Origin: Gammaproteobacteria bacterium
GTDB lineage: Bacteria > Pseudomonadota > Gammaproteobacteria > Pseudomonadales > Azotimanducaceae
Assembly: GCA_028821515.1 (NCBI GenBank)
Contig: JAPPGA010000026.1
Span: forward strand, 1 to 64,000
Length of the DNA stretch: 64,000 nucleotides
Direction of reading: 5' to 3'
Both the position numbers and the translations under genes were made by a program. Positions 36,501 to 45,730 of this stretch are shown piece after piece (within the stretch, counting starts at the first letter, position 1; each line of letters starts with the position of its first letter). The notes below the pieces were generated by a model that was given only the letters and a program-made list of their open reading frames with translations, ran no database searches and was not told where the DNA came from.

Positions 36501-37404
36501 GCAGCCGCGCATAGAGCGGCAATATGTCGTAGCGATCCCCGTACTCCCGCTTCAACCAACGCGACGTATCGAAGATCTCGCGCTCCCCGGACAGGAACAC
36601 CAGGACATCCCGCGGTCCTGAACCACCGGATCGCGCGATTTCCTCCAGGCACCCATGCAACCCCTGCTCGAAGCCGTCCTCCTGTTCGCGATAGACGACA
36701 TCCACCGGAAAGCCTCGCCCGCCCACGGCGACGACCGGCGCGCCGTCGAAGTGCGCGCGGAACGCCTCGACATCGATCGTTGCCGAAGTGATGATCAGCC
36801 TGAGATCGGGACGCCGCCGCAAAAGCGTCTTCGCATAGCCGATCAGGAAGTCCACGTTCAGGCTGCGCTCGTGGGCCTCGTCGATGATGAGCGCCTCGTA
36901 GTTGAGGAGGTTGCGGTCAGAGCGGATCTCGGTCAGGAGCAGGCCGTCGGTCATCACCTTGACGAGGGTGTCCTCGCCATACCGCTCCGAGAACCGCACG
37001 GCGAATCCGACCACACCGCCGAAGGGCGTCCCGAGTTCGCTGGCAATGCGTTCCGCAACGGCGCGCGCGGGCAGCCGGCGGGGCTGCGTGTGACCGATCA
37101 TGCCCCGCCTGCCCAGACCAGCGGCAAGGCATGCCTTCGGCAACTGCGTGGTCTTGCCGGAACCGGTTTCCCCCGCCACGATGACGACCTGGTGGGCACT
37201 CAACAGCGCCACGATCTCGTCGATGTGTTTCGCGATGGGCAGTTCGCGGGGGAAGTCGATACGCGGGACCGACGCTTCGCGCCTGGCGTACGCGGCCTTC
37301 GAGGCCTCGAGGCGCGCACGCTGGCGGGCCGGGCGTCCTTTCCCGGTTCGCCGCAGGGCGTGCGCGTCCCTGATCAGGATTTCATCGAAATCGAATGGCT
37401 TCAT
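33568..37404 (-). CDS. hrpA: ATP-dependent RNA helicase HrpA (1278 aa)
   Basis: A DEAH-box helicase of full HrpA length. Motif I is AGETGSGKTTQLPKAC, motif II is IIDEAHERSLNVDF, motif III is ITSATIDVEAF, motif V is VLATNVAETSLTVPNI, and motif VI is QRKGRCGRIAPGTCYRLYS. A helicase-associated winged-helix/ratchet region and the long C-terminal DUF3418-type domain follow. E. coli HrpA rescues stalled ribosomes and processes mRNA. It lies 18 bases after the VWA gene on the same strand. Confidence 0.95.
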   Translation of the reverse strand: MKPFDFDEILIRDAHALRRTGKGRPARQRARLEASKAAYARREASVPRIDFPRELPIAKHIDEIVALLSAHQVVIVAGETGSGKTTQLPKACLAAGLGRRGMIGHTQPRRLPARAVAERIASELGTPFGGVVGFAVRFSERYGEDTLVKVMTDGLLLTEIRSDRNLLNYEALIIDEAHERSLNVDFLIGYAKTLLRRRPDLRLIITSATIDVEAFRAHFDGAPVVAVGGRGFPVDVVYREQEDGFEQGLHGCLEEIARSGGSGPRDVLVFLSGEREIFDTSRWLKREYGDRYDILPLYARLPAREQRRVFVSGPRQRVVLATNVAETSLTVPNIGYVIDAGNARISRYSYRSKIQRLPIEPISQASAEQRKGRCGRIAPGTCYRLYSAEDFEGRSQYTDPELKRTNLASVVLQLRAFRLGRAETFPFIDPPDPRVVKDAERTLIELGALEDDRLTRVGHTMARLPVDPRLARMLVAAHRLGCVAEMLIIVSALSIQDPRESPPDRREAADRKHREYAHPKSDFLTFVNLWNALETARRDMTRSAFRRMLERSFLSPSRVGEWRALHRQLLLAVKRQGMRISAGEADYASVHRALLAGSLSFIGMRDDDKGTYRGARSLTFRIFPGSAMARRQPRWIVAGEIAETQRTYARCVAAVESAWIEKAAGNVLNRAWSEPHWDDARGEAVAFERVTVYGLPVVERRRVSYARIDPDASREIFVRDGMLRPDSGVSAPFLDHNRAIARKIAALQAKSRRADLLATDRAQAAFYLERLPGDVLSTRTLAAWLGRTDPNTAARLEMTESDLLARTDFGVSDADFPPSLAVDGLALDLKYRFAPGDIDDGVSLQVGLGALPHLDRDELDWLVPGFFEQKCEALLRALPKSARRRLLPLGDKARGISANLLRPEQYRRGALRVALAQSIEAEFGLRLAPADFRDDRISPFLRMNVQVLDGAGRTVDQDRDVRALKDRLLPRVERRAAAEITTRFESRGLRRFPSAGVPASRVVEDGDTQAVVYPALRDDGDRVDLIMLSHRSSQAATNRRGYSRLALLADPRTSRYLRRLVNAEKTMALHYAVLGTKDMLADELLLASAWACFFVKPGQENQSLPRTATAFDSVIDAHRSRLAAVFASVLEGGRDVLERRFAAANRIGALDSPAFSPSREDMTAHLERLVPPDFPNRIPLEGLADLSRYLRALEHRADNLPGRVLKDRENLAEATRWESRVASVADALPGNPGVVQLENLVEEYRVALFSQRIGTKVRVSPERLARALEPLEVQARLR

Positions 37405-37422
37405 CCGATCGCGTGCTTCGCA

Positions 37423-38583
37423 CTACTTTGAAAGGTAGGCCATGCCCTCTTCGAGGCCGCGGATGGTGAGCGGATACATCTGACCATTCATCAGATCGCG
37501 GGTCATGCCGACGGAAGTCGAGTACTCCCAGGTTTCCTGGGGTGTCGGATTGATCCAGACCATCCTGTCGTAGTTGTCCTGGAACCGCCCCATCCATGCC
37601 ACGCCCGGTTCCTCGTTCCAGTGCTCTACGCTACCGCCCGCGTGGGTGATTTCGTACGGGGCCATGGTGGCGTCGCCGACGAAAACCACCTTGTAGTCGC
37701 GGTGGTACTTGTTGAAGATCTCCCACGTCGGAATGCGCTCGCTCATGCGGCGAAGATTGTCCTTCCACACGGACTCGTAGATGAAGTTGTGGAAGTAGTA
37801 GCTCTCCATGTGCTTTAGCTCGGTGCGCGTCGCGGAAAAGAGTTCCTCGCAGACCCTGACGTGCGCATCCATCGAGCCGCCGATATCGAGCAGCAAAAGC
37901 ACCTTGACCGTGTTCTTGCGCTCGGGACGCATGCGGATGTCGAGCATGCCGCCGTTGTGGGCGGTGGACCGGACCGTGTTGTCCATGTCCAGTTCCTCGT
38001 CCTTGCCCGTGCGCGCGAACTTGCGCAGGCGACGCAGCGCCATCTTGATGTTCCGCGTGCCGATCTCCACCGAATCGTCGAGGTTCCGGTACTGGCGCTG
38101 GTCCCAGACTTTCCTGGCCCGCTTCTTCCTGCTCCTGCCCATGCCGCCGGGGCCGTTCCCGGGACGGTCGTTCTCCTCGTCCCCGTCGCCCTCCTCCCCG
38201 TCCTGAGCCTCCTTCTTCTCTAGCTCCTCCCTGGCCTTGCGGAACGCCTCTATCAGCTTCTCCAGGCCGCCGAGTGAGTTGATCTTCTGGAGTTCCTCTG
38301 GCGTCAGTGCCTTTTCGAATTCGCGGCGAAGCCACTCGTCGGGGATGAGCGTCGCCAGCAGGCCCGAAAGGTCGTCCAGGCCTTTGAAATACGTGCCGAA
38401 CGCGCGATCGAACTTGTCGTAGTGCGTCTCGTCCTTGACCAGGCAGGCGCGGCTCACGAGATAGAAGTCGTCTATGTCCGCGTACACCAGGCGGTGGCGC
38501 AGCGCCCGGATCAGGTCGAGCAGTTCGCGGATGGTGACCGGAACCTCGTACTTGCGCAGCGTCAGGAAGAAATTGATGAGCAC
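37423..38583 (-). CDS. VWA-domain (CoxE-like) protein (386 aa)
   Basis: The N-terminal half begins with FFLTLRKYEVPVTIRELLDL and includes a Lys/Glu-rich disordered stretch (about 125-160). The C-terminal half is a von Willebrand A domain whose metal site reads LLLDIGGSMDAHVRVCEE, with Asp-x-Gly-Gly-Ser in place of the usual D-x-S-x-S. The protein pairs with the MoxR-type ATPase encoded just upstream. Such MoxR/VWA pairs act as chaperones that load metals or activate enzymes; the client is not evident here. Confidence 0.88.
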   Translation of the reverse strand: MLINFFLTLRKYEVPVTIRELLDLIRALRHRLVYADIDDFYLVSRACLVKDETHYDKFDRAFGTYFKGLDDLSGLLATLIPDEWLRREFEKALTPEELQKINSLGGLEKLIEAFRKAREELEKKEAQDGEEGDGDEENDRPGNGPGGMGRSRKKRARKVWDQRQYRNLDDSVEIGTRNIKMALRRLRKFARTGKDEELDMDNTVRSTAHNGGMLDIRMRPERKNTVKVLLLLDIGGSMDAHVRVCEELFSATRTELKHMESYYFHNFIYESVWKDNLRRMSERIPTWEIFNKYHRDYKVVFVGDATMAPYEITHAGGSVEHWNEEPGVAWMGRFQDNYDRMVWINPTPQETWEYSTSVGMTRDLMNGQMYPLTIRGLEEGMAYLSK

Positions 38584-38633
38584 TGGCGGACTTCTCTTTC
38601 GGTCAGCGCCTGGTCAGCCTTCGGTCCGTGCGG

Positions 38634-39482
38634 TCAGCCGCGGCTGTCGCGCCGGTTCATGAACGCCAGCCGCTCGAGCAGGTGCACGTCCTGTTCGTTC
38701 TTCACCAGCGCGCCGTAAAGTGGCGGGATCGCCTTGCTCGGGTCCCGGTTGGTCAGGATCTCGTCCGGGATATCGTCCGCCATCAGCAGCTTGAGCCAGT
38801 CGATCAGCTCCGACGTGGACGGTTTTTTCTTCAGCCCCGGCACCTTTCGCACGTCGAAAAAGATGTCCATTGCTTCCTTGACCAGGTCCTGCTTGATCGA
38901 GGGAAAGTGCACCTCGACGATCTCCTGCATCGTCTCGCGATCAGGAAAGTCGATGTAGTGGAAGAAGCAGCGGCGCAGGAAGGCGTCCGGCAGTTCCTTT
39001 TCGTTGTTCGACGTGATCATGACAATGGGCCGGTGCCTGGCCTTCACCGTCAGGCTGAGTTCGTAGACGAAAAACTCCATGCGGTCGAGTTCCTGCAGCA
39101 GGTCGTTCGGAAACTCGATGTCCGCCTTGTCGATCTCGTCGATCAGGAGCACCACGCGCTGGTCCGACTCGAACGCCTCCCACAGCTTGCCTTTCTTGAT
39201 GTAGTTCCTGATGTCGCCGACGCGTTCGTCGCCAAGCTGCGAGTCGCGCAGCCGTGACACCGCGTCGTACTCGTAGAGCCCCTGCAGGGCCTTCGTCTGC
39301 GACTTGATGTGCCACTCGATCAGCGGCAGTCCCAGGCTTTGCGCGACCTCTTCCGCAAGCAGCGTCTTTCCCGTGCCCGGCTCGCCCTTGATCAACAGCG
39401 GCCGTTCGAGTTCGACGGCCGCCGTGACGGCCATCGAGAGTTCGTCCGTGGCGATATACGTGTCGGTGCTCTCGAAGATCAT
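38634..39482 (-). CDS. MoxR-family AAA+ ATPase (282 aa)
   Basis: A compact AAA+ protein: Walker A in LLIKGEPGTGKTLLAEEVA, Walker B in VVLLIDEIDKADIEFPNDLL, sensor 1 in RPIVMITSNNEKELPDAFLR and the arginine-finger region RRCFFHYIDFPD. It starts at the ATG at 39482 (MIFESTDTYIATDELSM); the open frame upstream is unlike the family. It is followed 50 bases later by the VWA gene. Confidence 0.92.
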   Translation of the reverse strand: MIFESTDTYIATDELSMAVTAAVELERPLLIKGEPGTGKTLLAEEVAQSLGLPLIEWHIKSQTKALQGLYEYDAVSRLRDSQLGDERVGDIRNYIKKGKLWEAFESDQRVVLLIDEIDKADIEFPNDLLQELDRMEFFVYELSLTVKARHRPIVMITSNNEKELPDAFLRRCFFHYIDFPDRETMQEIVEVHFPSIKQDLVKEAMDIFFDVRKVPGLKKKPSTSELIDWLKLLMADDIPDEILTNRDPSKAIPPLYGALVKNEQDVHLLERLAFMNRRDSRG

Positions 39483-39622
39483 TGAGGGTCCTGTTCCAAA
39501 ACGGTGGGCTTGCGGACGGACGCGAAACTGTGCCGCCAACGACAGGCGAAGCGCCCTACCATACCGCATAGAGACCCTTCAGGCACACGCACGTGGCGGA
39601 ATCCAGGCCTGCAAGACCCGTG

Positions 39623-39652
39623 TTGACTCATCGGCGGACTTGCGCTTAGGGT
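39623..39652 (+). promoter_or_regulatory. Probable vapBC promoter
   Basis: TTGACT, 18 bases, TAGGGT, with a start site near 39659. This would leave no leader for a GTG at 39657 and so supports the vapB start at 39684. Confidence 0.45.
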
Positions 39653-39683
39653 ATGTGTGATCGAATGTGTGGAAGTTCACACC

Positions 39684-39884
39684 GTGGCAACAAACCTTGC
39701 GATCGACCCTGAACTGCTGAACAGGGCGCTGGCAGTTGGCGGCGAGAAAACAAAGAAGGCCACTGTAAACAAGGCACTGCGGGAGTTCATCGCACGCAGG
39801 GAACAGCGCGAGCTGCTGGGCCTGTTCGGGAAACTCAATTGGGACGCAGGGTTCGACTACAAGGCCGAGCGCACTCGGCAATGA
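39684..39884 (+). CDS. vapB: VapB-type antitoxin (66 aa)
   Basis: A small DNA-binding antitoxin: VATNLAIDPELLNRALAVGG forms the ribbon-helix-helix-like N-terminus, and VNKALREFIARREQRELLGL leads into FGKLNWDAGFDYKAER, the toxin-binding tail typical of this VapB group. The GTG at 39684 gives the normal family start; an earlier GTG at 39657 lies on the predicted transcription start. It overlaps vapC by four bases (ATGA). Confidence 0.85.
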   Translation: MATNLAIDPELLNRALAVGGEKTKKATVNKALREFIARREQRELLGLFGKLNWDAGFDYKAERTRQ

Positions 39885-40282
39885 GCCTGTTCGTGGACAC
39901 CAGCGTCTGGTCGATCGCCCTGCGAAGGGATGCGATCCCGGAGTCCGCCGAGGTGAATCGACTGCGGGAAGCCCTGAATGCCGGCGATGTGGTTCTATCT
40001 ACTGGAATCGTCCTCCAGGAGCTTCTTCAGGGGTATTCAGGTCCCAGGGCCGCAGCGGAAATCGCGCGTCGATTCCAGGCGCTTCCCATGATCACGCCTA
40101 CCCTTGAAGACCACGTACAGGCAGCGAATCTCCGCAACGGATGTCGTCGCCACGGCGTTCAGGTCGGAACCATTGATGCGCTGCTGGCGCAACTCTGCAT
40201 CACTCACCAACTCACGATGCTATCCACCGACCGCGACTTCGTACTTGTTGCGAATCACACGACGCTTCAGCTCTGGAGTTGA
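39881..40282 (+). CDS. vapC: VapC-type PIN-domain toxin (133 aa)
   Basis: A PIN-domain ribonuclease whose acidic site is visible: Asp6 in LFVDTSVWSIALRR, Glu in STGIVLQELLQGYSG, Asp in VGTIDALLAQLCITH and Asp in LSTDRDFVLVAN. Characterised VapC toxins cut initiator tRNA or rRNA. The length is normal and it is coupled to vapB by ATGA. The module lies downstream of the divergent moxR gene. Confidence 0.9.
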   Translation: MSLFVDTSVWSIALRRDAIPESAEVNRLREALNAGDVVLSTGIVLQELLQGYSGPRAAAEIARRFQALPMITPTLEDHVQAANLRNGCRRHGVQVGTIDALLAQLCITHQLTMLSTDRDFVLVANHTTLQLWS

Positions 40283-40294
40283 CGCGCGCCCCGA

Positions 40295-40657
40295 TCAATT
40301 CGGCCCGCCGGCGCGCGTTCTCCTCAATGCGAAAGCGACGCCAACGACTACGAAGTACAGGACCAGGACAATTGCCGTAGCTAACAACAACCCGGCGGCC
40401 ACGGCAGCAGGTTCTCCTTCTGGTTCGAACAGGCCCCGGAACAGGAGAACGATGAAGGCCGGCGCGAAGTGCCCCGAATCCTCTGCGATACGCCAGGGCA
40501 AGAGCGCCCACACCGCGACCAGCGCCGTCAGCAGGTAACGCACCGCCGCCGCGCGCCGATAGGGCCGGAGCGCCATGTACAGACCGGTGGACGCCCCCGC
40601 ACCGGCCACCAGGGCGACCGCCCAGCCGATCCAGGCGCCGCTCAAGCCTCCACCCAT
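40295..40657 (-). CDS. Small membrane protein (120 aa)
   Basis: Three or four hydrophobic segments: [46 protein letters not shown] and [20 protein letters not shown]. There is no recognised motif. It overlaps the end of the YcgN gene by 16 bases, so it is probably expressed with it. Confidence 0.6.
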   Translation of the reverse strand: MGGGLSGAWIGWAVALVAGAGASTGLYMALRPYRRAAAVRYLLTALVAVWALLPWRIAEDSGHFAPAFIVLLFRGLFEPEGEPAAVAAGLLLATAIVLVLYFVVVGVAFALRRTRAGGPN

Positions 40658-41085
40658 CGAATGATGTGGTTCTCGAGGTCATCCGGATGCACGCTCGTCT
40701 CGGAAACGACCTTGCCGCGCACGCTGATACCCGCCGCATGGACGGTATCCGGCGAACCGGACACCAACGGATGCCACCAGGCGAGCCCGCGTCCCTCGGC
40801 GATGCGGCGATACGCGCAGGAAGTCGGCAGGAAATTCAGTTCGGCCACGTTTGCCGCATTGATTTCCACGCAGTCCCCCACCAGCTTGTGCCTGTCGGGG
40901 TAGTGCTTGCAGCGGCATGCATCCTGGTCGAGCAGCCAGCATACGACGCTGGTGAAGAAGACGTGGCCTTCCTCATCGTCAAGTTTCAGGGTGCAGCACC
41001 GCGCGCAGCCGTCGCACAGCGACTCCCACTCCTCGTCGGACATCTCCGCGAGCGACTTGGTCTCCCAGAAGGGCCGCTGTTTCAT
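40642..41085 (-). CDS. ycgN: YcgN-family cysteine-cluster protein (147 aa)
   Basis: UPF0260 protein with the family's Cys clusters: [55 protein letters not shown] and [20 protein letters not shown]. The many Cys residues suggest metal binding; the biochemical role is not established. The start at 41085 ([20 protein letters not shown]) is the family start. It lies downstream of rnd on the same strand. Confidence 0.92.
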   Translation of the reverse strand: MKQRPFWETKSLAEMSDEEWESLCDGCARCCTLKLDDEEGHVFFTSVVCWLLDQDACRCKHYPDRHKLVGDCVEINAANVAELNFLPTSCAYRRIAEGRGLAWWHPLVSGSPDTVHAAGISVRGKVVSETSVHPDDLENHIIRWVEA

Positions 41086-41149
41086 GCGCCCAACAGTAGC
41101 TGTTGGCCGTCCGCCAGCGCAACCCGTCCTGAAGCGGCGAGGGAAGTAC

Positions 41150-42286
41150 TCAACCCCTGGCGGCCCGCAACAGTTCAAGGAAGCGTTCGCCGAGCAGCGG
41201 CGCGCGCCAGCCGAGCAGTGCCTCCGGGAGGTCGCCGGTCGCGGTGAACCCCCGTACGCAGGCCTCTATGAGCCTCCTGCGGCCCAATAGTTCCGGCGCC
41301 ATCCCGAGCCGGTCCGAGACGCTGCGAACGAAATCGCGCATACGTTTGGCTACCTTGCGTTCCCGGCCGGAAAGCGGCCCGGGCAATGGGTTCGGCGGCT
41401 CCCTGTCACGCTCCTCCCAGCCTTCGGCGCAGGCCGACAGGATGGCATCGGCGTAACGGCGCCGGGCGCCTCTCGGCAGCATCCTGAACAGGCCGTCACG
41501 CGAAACCGGAGCGGTCGCGGCGACCGCCACCAGGTCCTCGTCGCGCATGACATACGCCCGCGGGATGTCACGGCGTCTTGCCTCTCGTTCTCGCCAGGCC
41601 GCGATGCTCCGCAGTACCGCGAGTTTCGGGGGTCGCAGCCGGCCGGCTCCCTTCATGCCGCGGTAGTACTCGCGCGGGTCCGGTTCGGGCCTTGCCAGCA
41701 TCATCGACATTTCGTCCTCAAACCAGGACAGTCGGCCGCCCGCCTCGAGGCGCTCGCGCATGCGCGACCAAAGCGGCACGAGATGCGCGGCATCCTCTCT
41801 CGCATAAGCGAGCTGGCGGTCCGAAAGGGGGCGGCGCAACCAGTCCGACCGGGTCTCCCGTTTCGAGATCACGAAGCCCAGGTACGTCTGTACGACCGCC
41901 GCGTAACTCTTCGAGATGTCCGCGGCGAGGAACGCATGGGCGACCTGCGTATCCACGACGGCAGCGGGTCGGAGTCCGAGATGGCTGTCGATCATCTCCA
42001 GGTCTTCCGAGCAGGCATGCATGACTTTCGTTCGCGCGGCGTCCGTAAGGAGTGCCCGCAGCGGATCGAAACCCTGCCTTGCCTGCGCGTCGATCAGGCG
42101 AACGCCGTCTTCGCCGCCGATCTGGTACAGAGCGGGAATCGGATAGAAGGTCCGCGTGCGCATGAACTCGGTGTCGACGCCAACCACGTCGCCACAGGGA
42201 CCGAAGTCCCAACGCGGATCATCGTCCGATTCGATGAGAGGACTGGCTTTCATTGCTGCGCTGAATCGGTCAAGGCTGCCGAACAC
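41150..42286 (-). CDS. rnd: Ribonuclease D (378 aa)
   Basis: A 3'-5' exoribonuclease for tRNA 3' maturation. The DEDDy residues are visible in [44 protein letters not shown] and [13 protein letters not shown]. The C-terminal HRDC helices include [20 protein letters not shown]. The GTG at 42286 overlaps the recR stop by one base (TAGTG), which suggests coupling; the ATG at 42253 is the alternative. Confidence 0.9.
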   Translation of the reverse strand: MFGSLDRFSAAMKASPLIESDDDPRWDFGPCGDVVGVDTEFMRTRTFYPIPALYQIGGEDGVRLIDAQARQGFDPLRALLTDAARTKVMHACSEDLEMIDSHLGLRPAAVVDTQVAHAFLAADISKSYAAVVQTYLGFVISKRETRSDWLRRPLSDRQLAYAREDAAHLVPLWSRMRERLEAGGRLSWFEDEMSMMLARPEPDPREYYRGMKGAGRLRPPKLAVLRSIAAWREREARRRDIPRAYVMRDEDLVAVAATAPVSRDGLFRMLPRGARRRYADAILSACAEGWEERDREPPNPLPGPLSGRERKVAKRMRDFVRSVSDRLGMAPELLGRRRLIEACVRGFTATGDLPEALLGWRAPLLGERFLELLRAARG

Positions 42287-42888
42287 TAGTCGATGGCGCG
42301 CCGGCCGTGCAGCGCATGGGCGATGGTGCCGCCGTCGATGTATTCCAGTTCGCCGCCGAGCGGCACGCCATGGGCGATACGGCTCACCCGCACGTCCATG
42401 CCCGAGAGCGCCTCGACGATGTAGTGCGCCGTCGCCTCGCCCTCGACCGTCGGATTCGTCGCCAGGATGACCTCGCGGATGCCGCGCTCACGCACGCGCG
42501 CGCCGAAATCCACAAGCCCGAGTTCCGAAGGGCCGACACCTTCGATCGGCGAGAGTCTCCCATGCAGGACAAAGTAGCGCCCGCTGTAGCCGCCGGCCTG
42601 TTCGATGGCGATGACGTCGGCCGGCGATTCGACTACGCACAACGTGCCCGCGTCCCGCCTCGGATTTGCGCAGGCGGCGCACAGCTCCGTCTCGCACAGG
42701 GTGCGGCACTCCTTGCAGCGCTTCACCTCGGCCACCGCGGCGGAAAGAGACCTCGCAAGAGCTTCCCCACCCTCGCGGTTGTGCTGAAGCACATAAAGCG
42801 TCATCCGGGTCGCCCACTTCGGGCCCACGCCGGGTAGCATCTGAAAGGCGTCGATCAGGCGATCGATCAGGGGACTGATGCGTATCAA
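42286..42888 (-). CDS. recR: Recombination mediator RecR (200 aa)
   Basis: Works with RecO and RecF in loading RecA. The helix-hairpin-helix is in [20 protein letters not shown], the zinc finger in [19 protein letters not shown], the Toprim motif in [20 protein letters not shown] and the C-terminal Walker-like segment in [18 protein letters not shown] sequence here read as [20 protein letters not shown]. The start is a TTG at 42888 that overlaps the ybaB stop (TTGA); this gives exactly the usual length. Confidence 0.93.
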   Translation of the reverse strand: MIRISPLIDRLIDAFQMLPGVGPKWATRMTLYVLQHNREGGEALARSLSAAVAEVKRCKECRTLCETELCAACANPRRDAGTLCVVESPADVIAIEQAGGYSGRYFVLHGRLSPIEGVGPSELGLVDFGARVRERGIREVILATNPTVEGEATAHYIVEALSGMDVRVSRIAHGVPLGGELEYIDGGTIAHALHGRRAID

Positions 42889-43205
42889 GACGGGAAGTTG
42901 ATGCCGAACGGCAGCCCGAGGCCCTTCGTGAAGGACGACATCTTTTCCTTTTGCATGCGTTCCACCCGGCGCGCCGCATCCGTCACGGCCGCCGCGACCA
43001 AGTCCTCCAGCAGCCCCCGGTCCTCGCCGGTCAGGGTACTGTCTATCTCCACCTTGCGCGCCTCGTAACGGCCGGTCAGCGTTACCTTGACGAGACCGCC
43101 GCCGCTCTCGCCCACCACCTCCGCATTGGCGAGATCCGCCTGCGCCTGTTCGAGGCGCGCCTGCATGTCCCGCGCCTGCTTCATCAAGTCGCCGAGATCC
43201 TTCAT
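42885..43205 (-). CDS. ybaB: YbaB/EbfC nucleoid-associated protein (106 aa)
   Basis: A small DNA-binding dimer between dnaX and recR. It shows [20 protein letters not shown], then [19 protein letters not shown] and the C-terminal [14 protein letters not shown]. Length and order are standard. Confidence 0.95.
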   Translation of the reverse strand: MKDLGDLMKQARDMQARLEQAQADLANAEVVGESGGGLVKVTLTGRYEARKVEIDSTLTGEDRGLLEDLVAAAVTDAARRVERMQKEKMSSFTKGLGLPFGINFPS

Positions 43206-43227
43206 GGAACGATTGCCTGTGGGTCAC

Positions 43228-44934
43228 TCATGGACTGCGATACTCCCTATCGTCCAGGGGTTTTATCGAACCGACCCGCCCACCAAAGACGCGAAGCAGC
43301 GACTGCACCGTTTCGTCCGACTCAATGGCGGCCTCCGCCGCGCGCTGACGCTCCACATCGAGCCGGCGCCGGCGGTCGGCGGGAGTTTCCTGGTCGGTCT
43401 TTCCGACCACGATATCGACGCGTATTTTCCGGCCCATGTACGAAGACACCAGGTCCTGCACCGACGAGGCGCTGTCGTCGCGCAACAGCAGGTCGTGCTC
43501 TTCGGCCAATACCAGTTCCCACCGGTCATCCTTGTGCGACACGAGTTGGGAGTTGTCGAACACCATCCGCGTCACACCCGAGGGTTGCATCCTTTCGATA
43601 AGAGCGTAGAGATCGGGCTTGGGTTCGTCTCCCGCGGGCGCAACGGCAGGTGTTTCGGCGTCAGGCTTTTCGACCGGAGGATTCGCTGCGGATTTCTCCG
43701 TGTCAGGGCCATCGGCGGTAGACTTCACGGCGGGTCTTTCGGCCGGTCGTTCGACCACCGGCTTCGAGGCGCCGGCTTGGTCAGCCGATGCCTGCCGCGC
43801 TGAGACCGCTGCCGAATCCGGCAACTCGCCCCGCCCCGCCACTGAACGCCCGCCACCCGAACCGGCCGCTTCCGGCGCGAAGACAAGCATTCGGATCAAA
43901 GTCATCTCGAACCCGACCCTCGGGTCGGGTGCGAACTGCAGGTCCCGGCTGCCGCGCAGCGCGATTTCGTAGAAGAGTTGCACGTCTTCCGGCGACATCC
44001 GTTCCACGAACGGACCCACCGATCCCGCAACTTCGCCACCCACCGTCTGCGCCATCGCGATATCGTGCAGCGCGCGCTGCATTCCGGCGAGCACGTCCGC
44101 GAAGTCCGTGTTCCGCGCGGCGAGTTCGTCCGCGCAGCGAAACAGGCGCTGCCGGTCCGCATCCGCTAGGGCGTCCAGCAACGCAGACACCTCGTCGCGA
44201 CGCACGGTGCCGAGCAGGCTGGCAACGTCTTCGGCGCCTACCCGGCCACCGCCGAAAGAGATCGCCTGGTCGACGACCGAGAGGGCGTCCCGCATGCTTC
44301 CCTGCGCGGCGTCGGCGATGATGTCGAGCGCGTCCGTTTCGAATTCGATCCCTTCCTTCTCGAGAATGGCCCCAAGGTGCGCGGCGATGCGTTCCGGCAG
44401 GATGTTCTTCAGGTTGAACTGCAGGCACCGCGACAGCACGGTGATTGGCACCCTTTTCGGGTCCGTCGTCGCCAGCAGGAATTTCACGTGTTCCGGCGGC
44501 TCTTCCAGCGTCTTCAACAGCGCATTGAAACTGGACGCGGAGAGCATGTGCACCTCGTCGATGAGATACACCTTGTAGCGTCCCCGGCCCGGCAGGTACT
44601 GCACGTTGTCGAGCAGTTCACGCGTATCGTCGACCCGCGTTCGCGAGGCCGCGTCAACCTCGATCAGGTCCACGAACCGGCCTTCCACGATCTCGACACA
44701 GGCGCCGCAGGTTCCGCAAGGCGCGGAACTGACTCCCGCTTCGCAGTTCAGGCAGTTTGCGAGGGCCCTTGCGATGGTGGTCTTGCCCACTCCCCGCGTG
44801 CCTGTAAAAAGGTAGGCATGGTGCAGCCTGCCCGCTTCGAGCGAATTGACCAGGGCACGGACGGTATGGTCCTGGCCAACCACATCCTGCAACTGGCGGG
44901 GCCGGTACTTGCGGGCGAGAACTTGGTAACTCAT
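43228..44934 (-). CDS. dnaX: DNA polymerase III subunits gamma/tau (568 aa)
   Basis: Clamp-loader ATPase. MSYQVLARKYRPRQLQDVVG starts the protein, Walker A is YLFTGTRGVGKTTIARALA, the zinc Cys residues lie in NCEAGVSSAPCGTCGACVE, Walker B is KVYLIDEVHMLSASSFNALL, and the SRC motif is in VLSRCLQFNLKNI. A Pro/Glu/Lys-rich linker (about 385-455) separates the tau-specific C-terminus. No A-rich frameshift site like that of E. coli was seen, so gamma may not be made that way here. Confidence 0.94.
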   Translation of the reverse strand: MSYQVLARKYRPRQLQDVVGQDHTVRALVNSLEAGRLHHAYLFTGTRGVGKTTIARALANCLNCEAGVSSAPCGTCGACVEIVEGRFVDLIEVDAASRTRVDDTRELLDNVQYLPGRGRYKVYLIDEVHMLSASSFNALLKTLEEPPEHVKFLLATTDPKRVPITVLSRCLQFNLKNILPERIAAHLGAILEKEGIEFETDALDIIADAAQGSMRDALSVVDQAISFGGGRVGAEDVASLLGTVRRDEVSALLDALADADRQRLFRCADELAARNTDFADVLAGMQRALHDIAMAQTVGGEVAGSVGPFVERMSPEDVQLFYEIALRGSRDLQFAPDPRVGFEMTLIRMLVFAPEAAGSGGGRSVAGRGELPDSAAVSARQASADQAGASKPVVERPAERPAVKSTADGPDTEKSAANPPVEKPDAETPAVAPAGDEPKPDLYALIERMQPSGVTRMVFDNSQLVSHKDDRWELVLAEEHDLLLRDDSASSVQDLVSSYMGRKIRVDIVVGKTDQETPADRRRRLDVERQRAAEAAIESDETVQSLLRVFGGRVGSIKPLDDREYRSP

Positions 44935-45040
44935 CGGCGTTCGCATTGTAGCCCCGCCGGGGACAAAATGGCTTCGTCATCGCGGACGTCCTGTCGCGTT
45001 GTAGTCGTGTTGCAAGAGTACGAGGAGGTTGAGGCGGTTC

Positions 45041-45715
45041 ATGGGCTTCGACGGCAAATTCCTGATCATCGGCCACCGGGGCGCGGCGGGGCTCGCGCCG
45101 GAGAACACCATGAAGGCTTTTCGTGCCGCGTTTGCCTGCGGGGTCGACGCGATAGAACTGGACGTGCATGAGGTGGATTCACGGCTCGCGGTGATTCACG
45201 ACCCGACAGTGGACCGGACGACCAACGGCCGCGGGAGAGTGTCCGACTACAGCGTCACGGATCTCAGAAAGCTCGACGCTGGCGATGGCGAAGCCATACC
45301 CCTGCTCGAAGAAGTGATGCAGTCGCTTCCAGCGGGGGTGGGGATCAATATCGAACTCAAGGGACCGGGGACCGAGCGGTTGGCGGCGGCCACCTCCCTC
45401 GACCTCGCAAACACGCTGGTGTCGAGTCACGACCTCGGGCGCCTCAGGGCGTTCCGACGCGCCCGGCCGGACGTGAGGTGCGCGCCGGTGTTCAGGGTCC
45501 CCTACCCCAATATGACCGGCACGGCGCGAGCTGTCGATGCGTGGTCTATCAATATACGGAACGACCTCGCAACGCCGCGACGCATTGGACGGCTGATCGA
45601 CGCGGGGTTTCGCGTGATGGTCTACACCGTGAACGATAGCGAACGCGCGTTCGAACTCAGGCAGCAGGGCGTTTCCGGCGTGTTTTCGGACTTTCCCGAC
45701 CGGGTGCGGAGCTAG
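45041..45715 (+). CDS. Glycerophosphodiester phosphodiesterase (224 aa)
   Basis: Hydrolyses glycerophosphodiesters to glycerol-3-phosphate and an alcohol. The GDPD signature is clear: IIGHRGAAGLAPENTMKAF with catalytic His and Asn, AIELDVHEVDSRLAVIHDP with Glu, Asp and the second His, and INIELKGPGTE. The C-terminal VMVYTVNDSERAFELRQQGV is typical. No signal peptide is present, so it is cytosolic. The ATG at 45041 is preferred to a TTG at 45029 that sits too close to the GAGGAGG ribosome binding site. Confidence 0.92.
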   Translation: MGFDGKFLIIGHRGAAGLAPENTMKAFRAAFACGVDAIELDVHEVDSRLAVIHDPTVDRTTNGRGRVSDYSVTDLRKLDAGDGEAIPLLEEVMQSLPAGVGINIELKGPGTERLAAATSLDLANTLVSSHDLGRLRAFRRARPDVRCAPVFRVPYPNMTGTARAVDAWSINIRNDLATPRRIGRLIDAGFRVMVYTVNDSERAFELRQQGVSGVFSDFPDRVRS

Positions 45716-45730
45716 ACTTGCCGCACCCCT

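Noticed and set aside
43228..44934. Programmed frameshift in dnaX
   Set aside because: No A-rich slippery heptamer like that of E. coli was found in the expected region.
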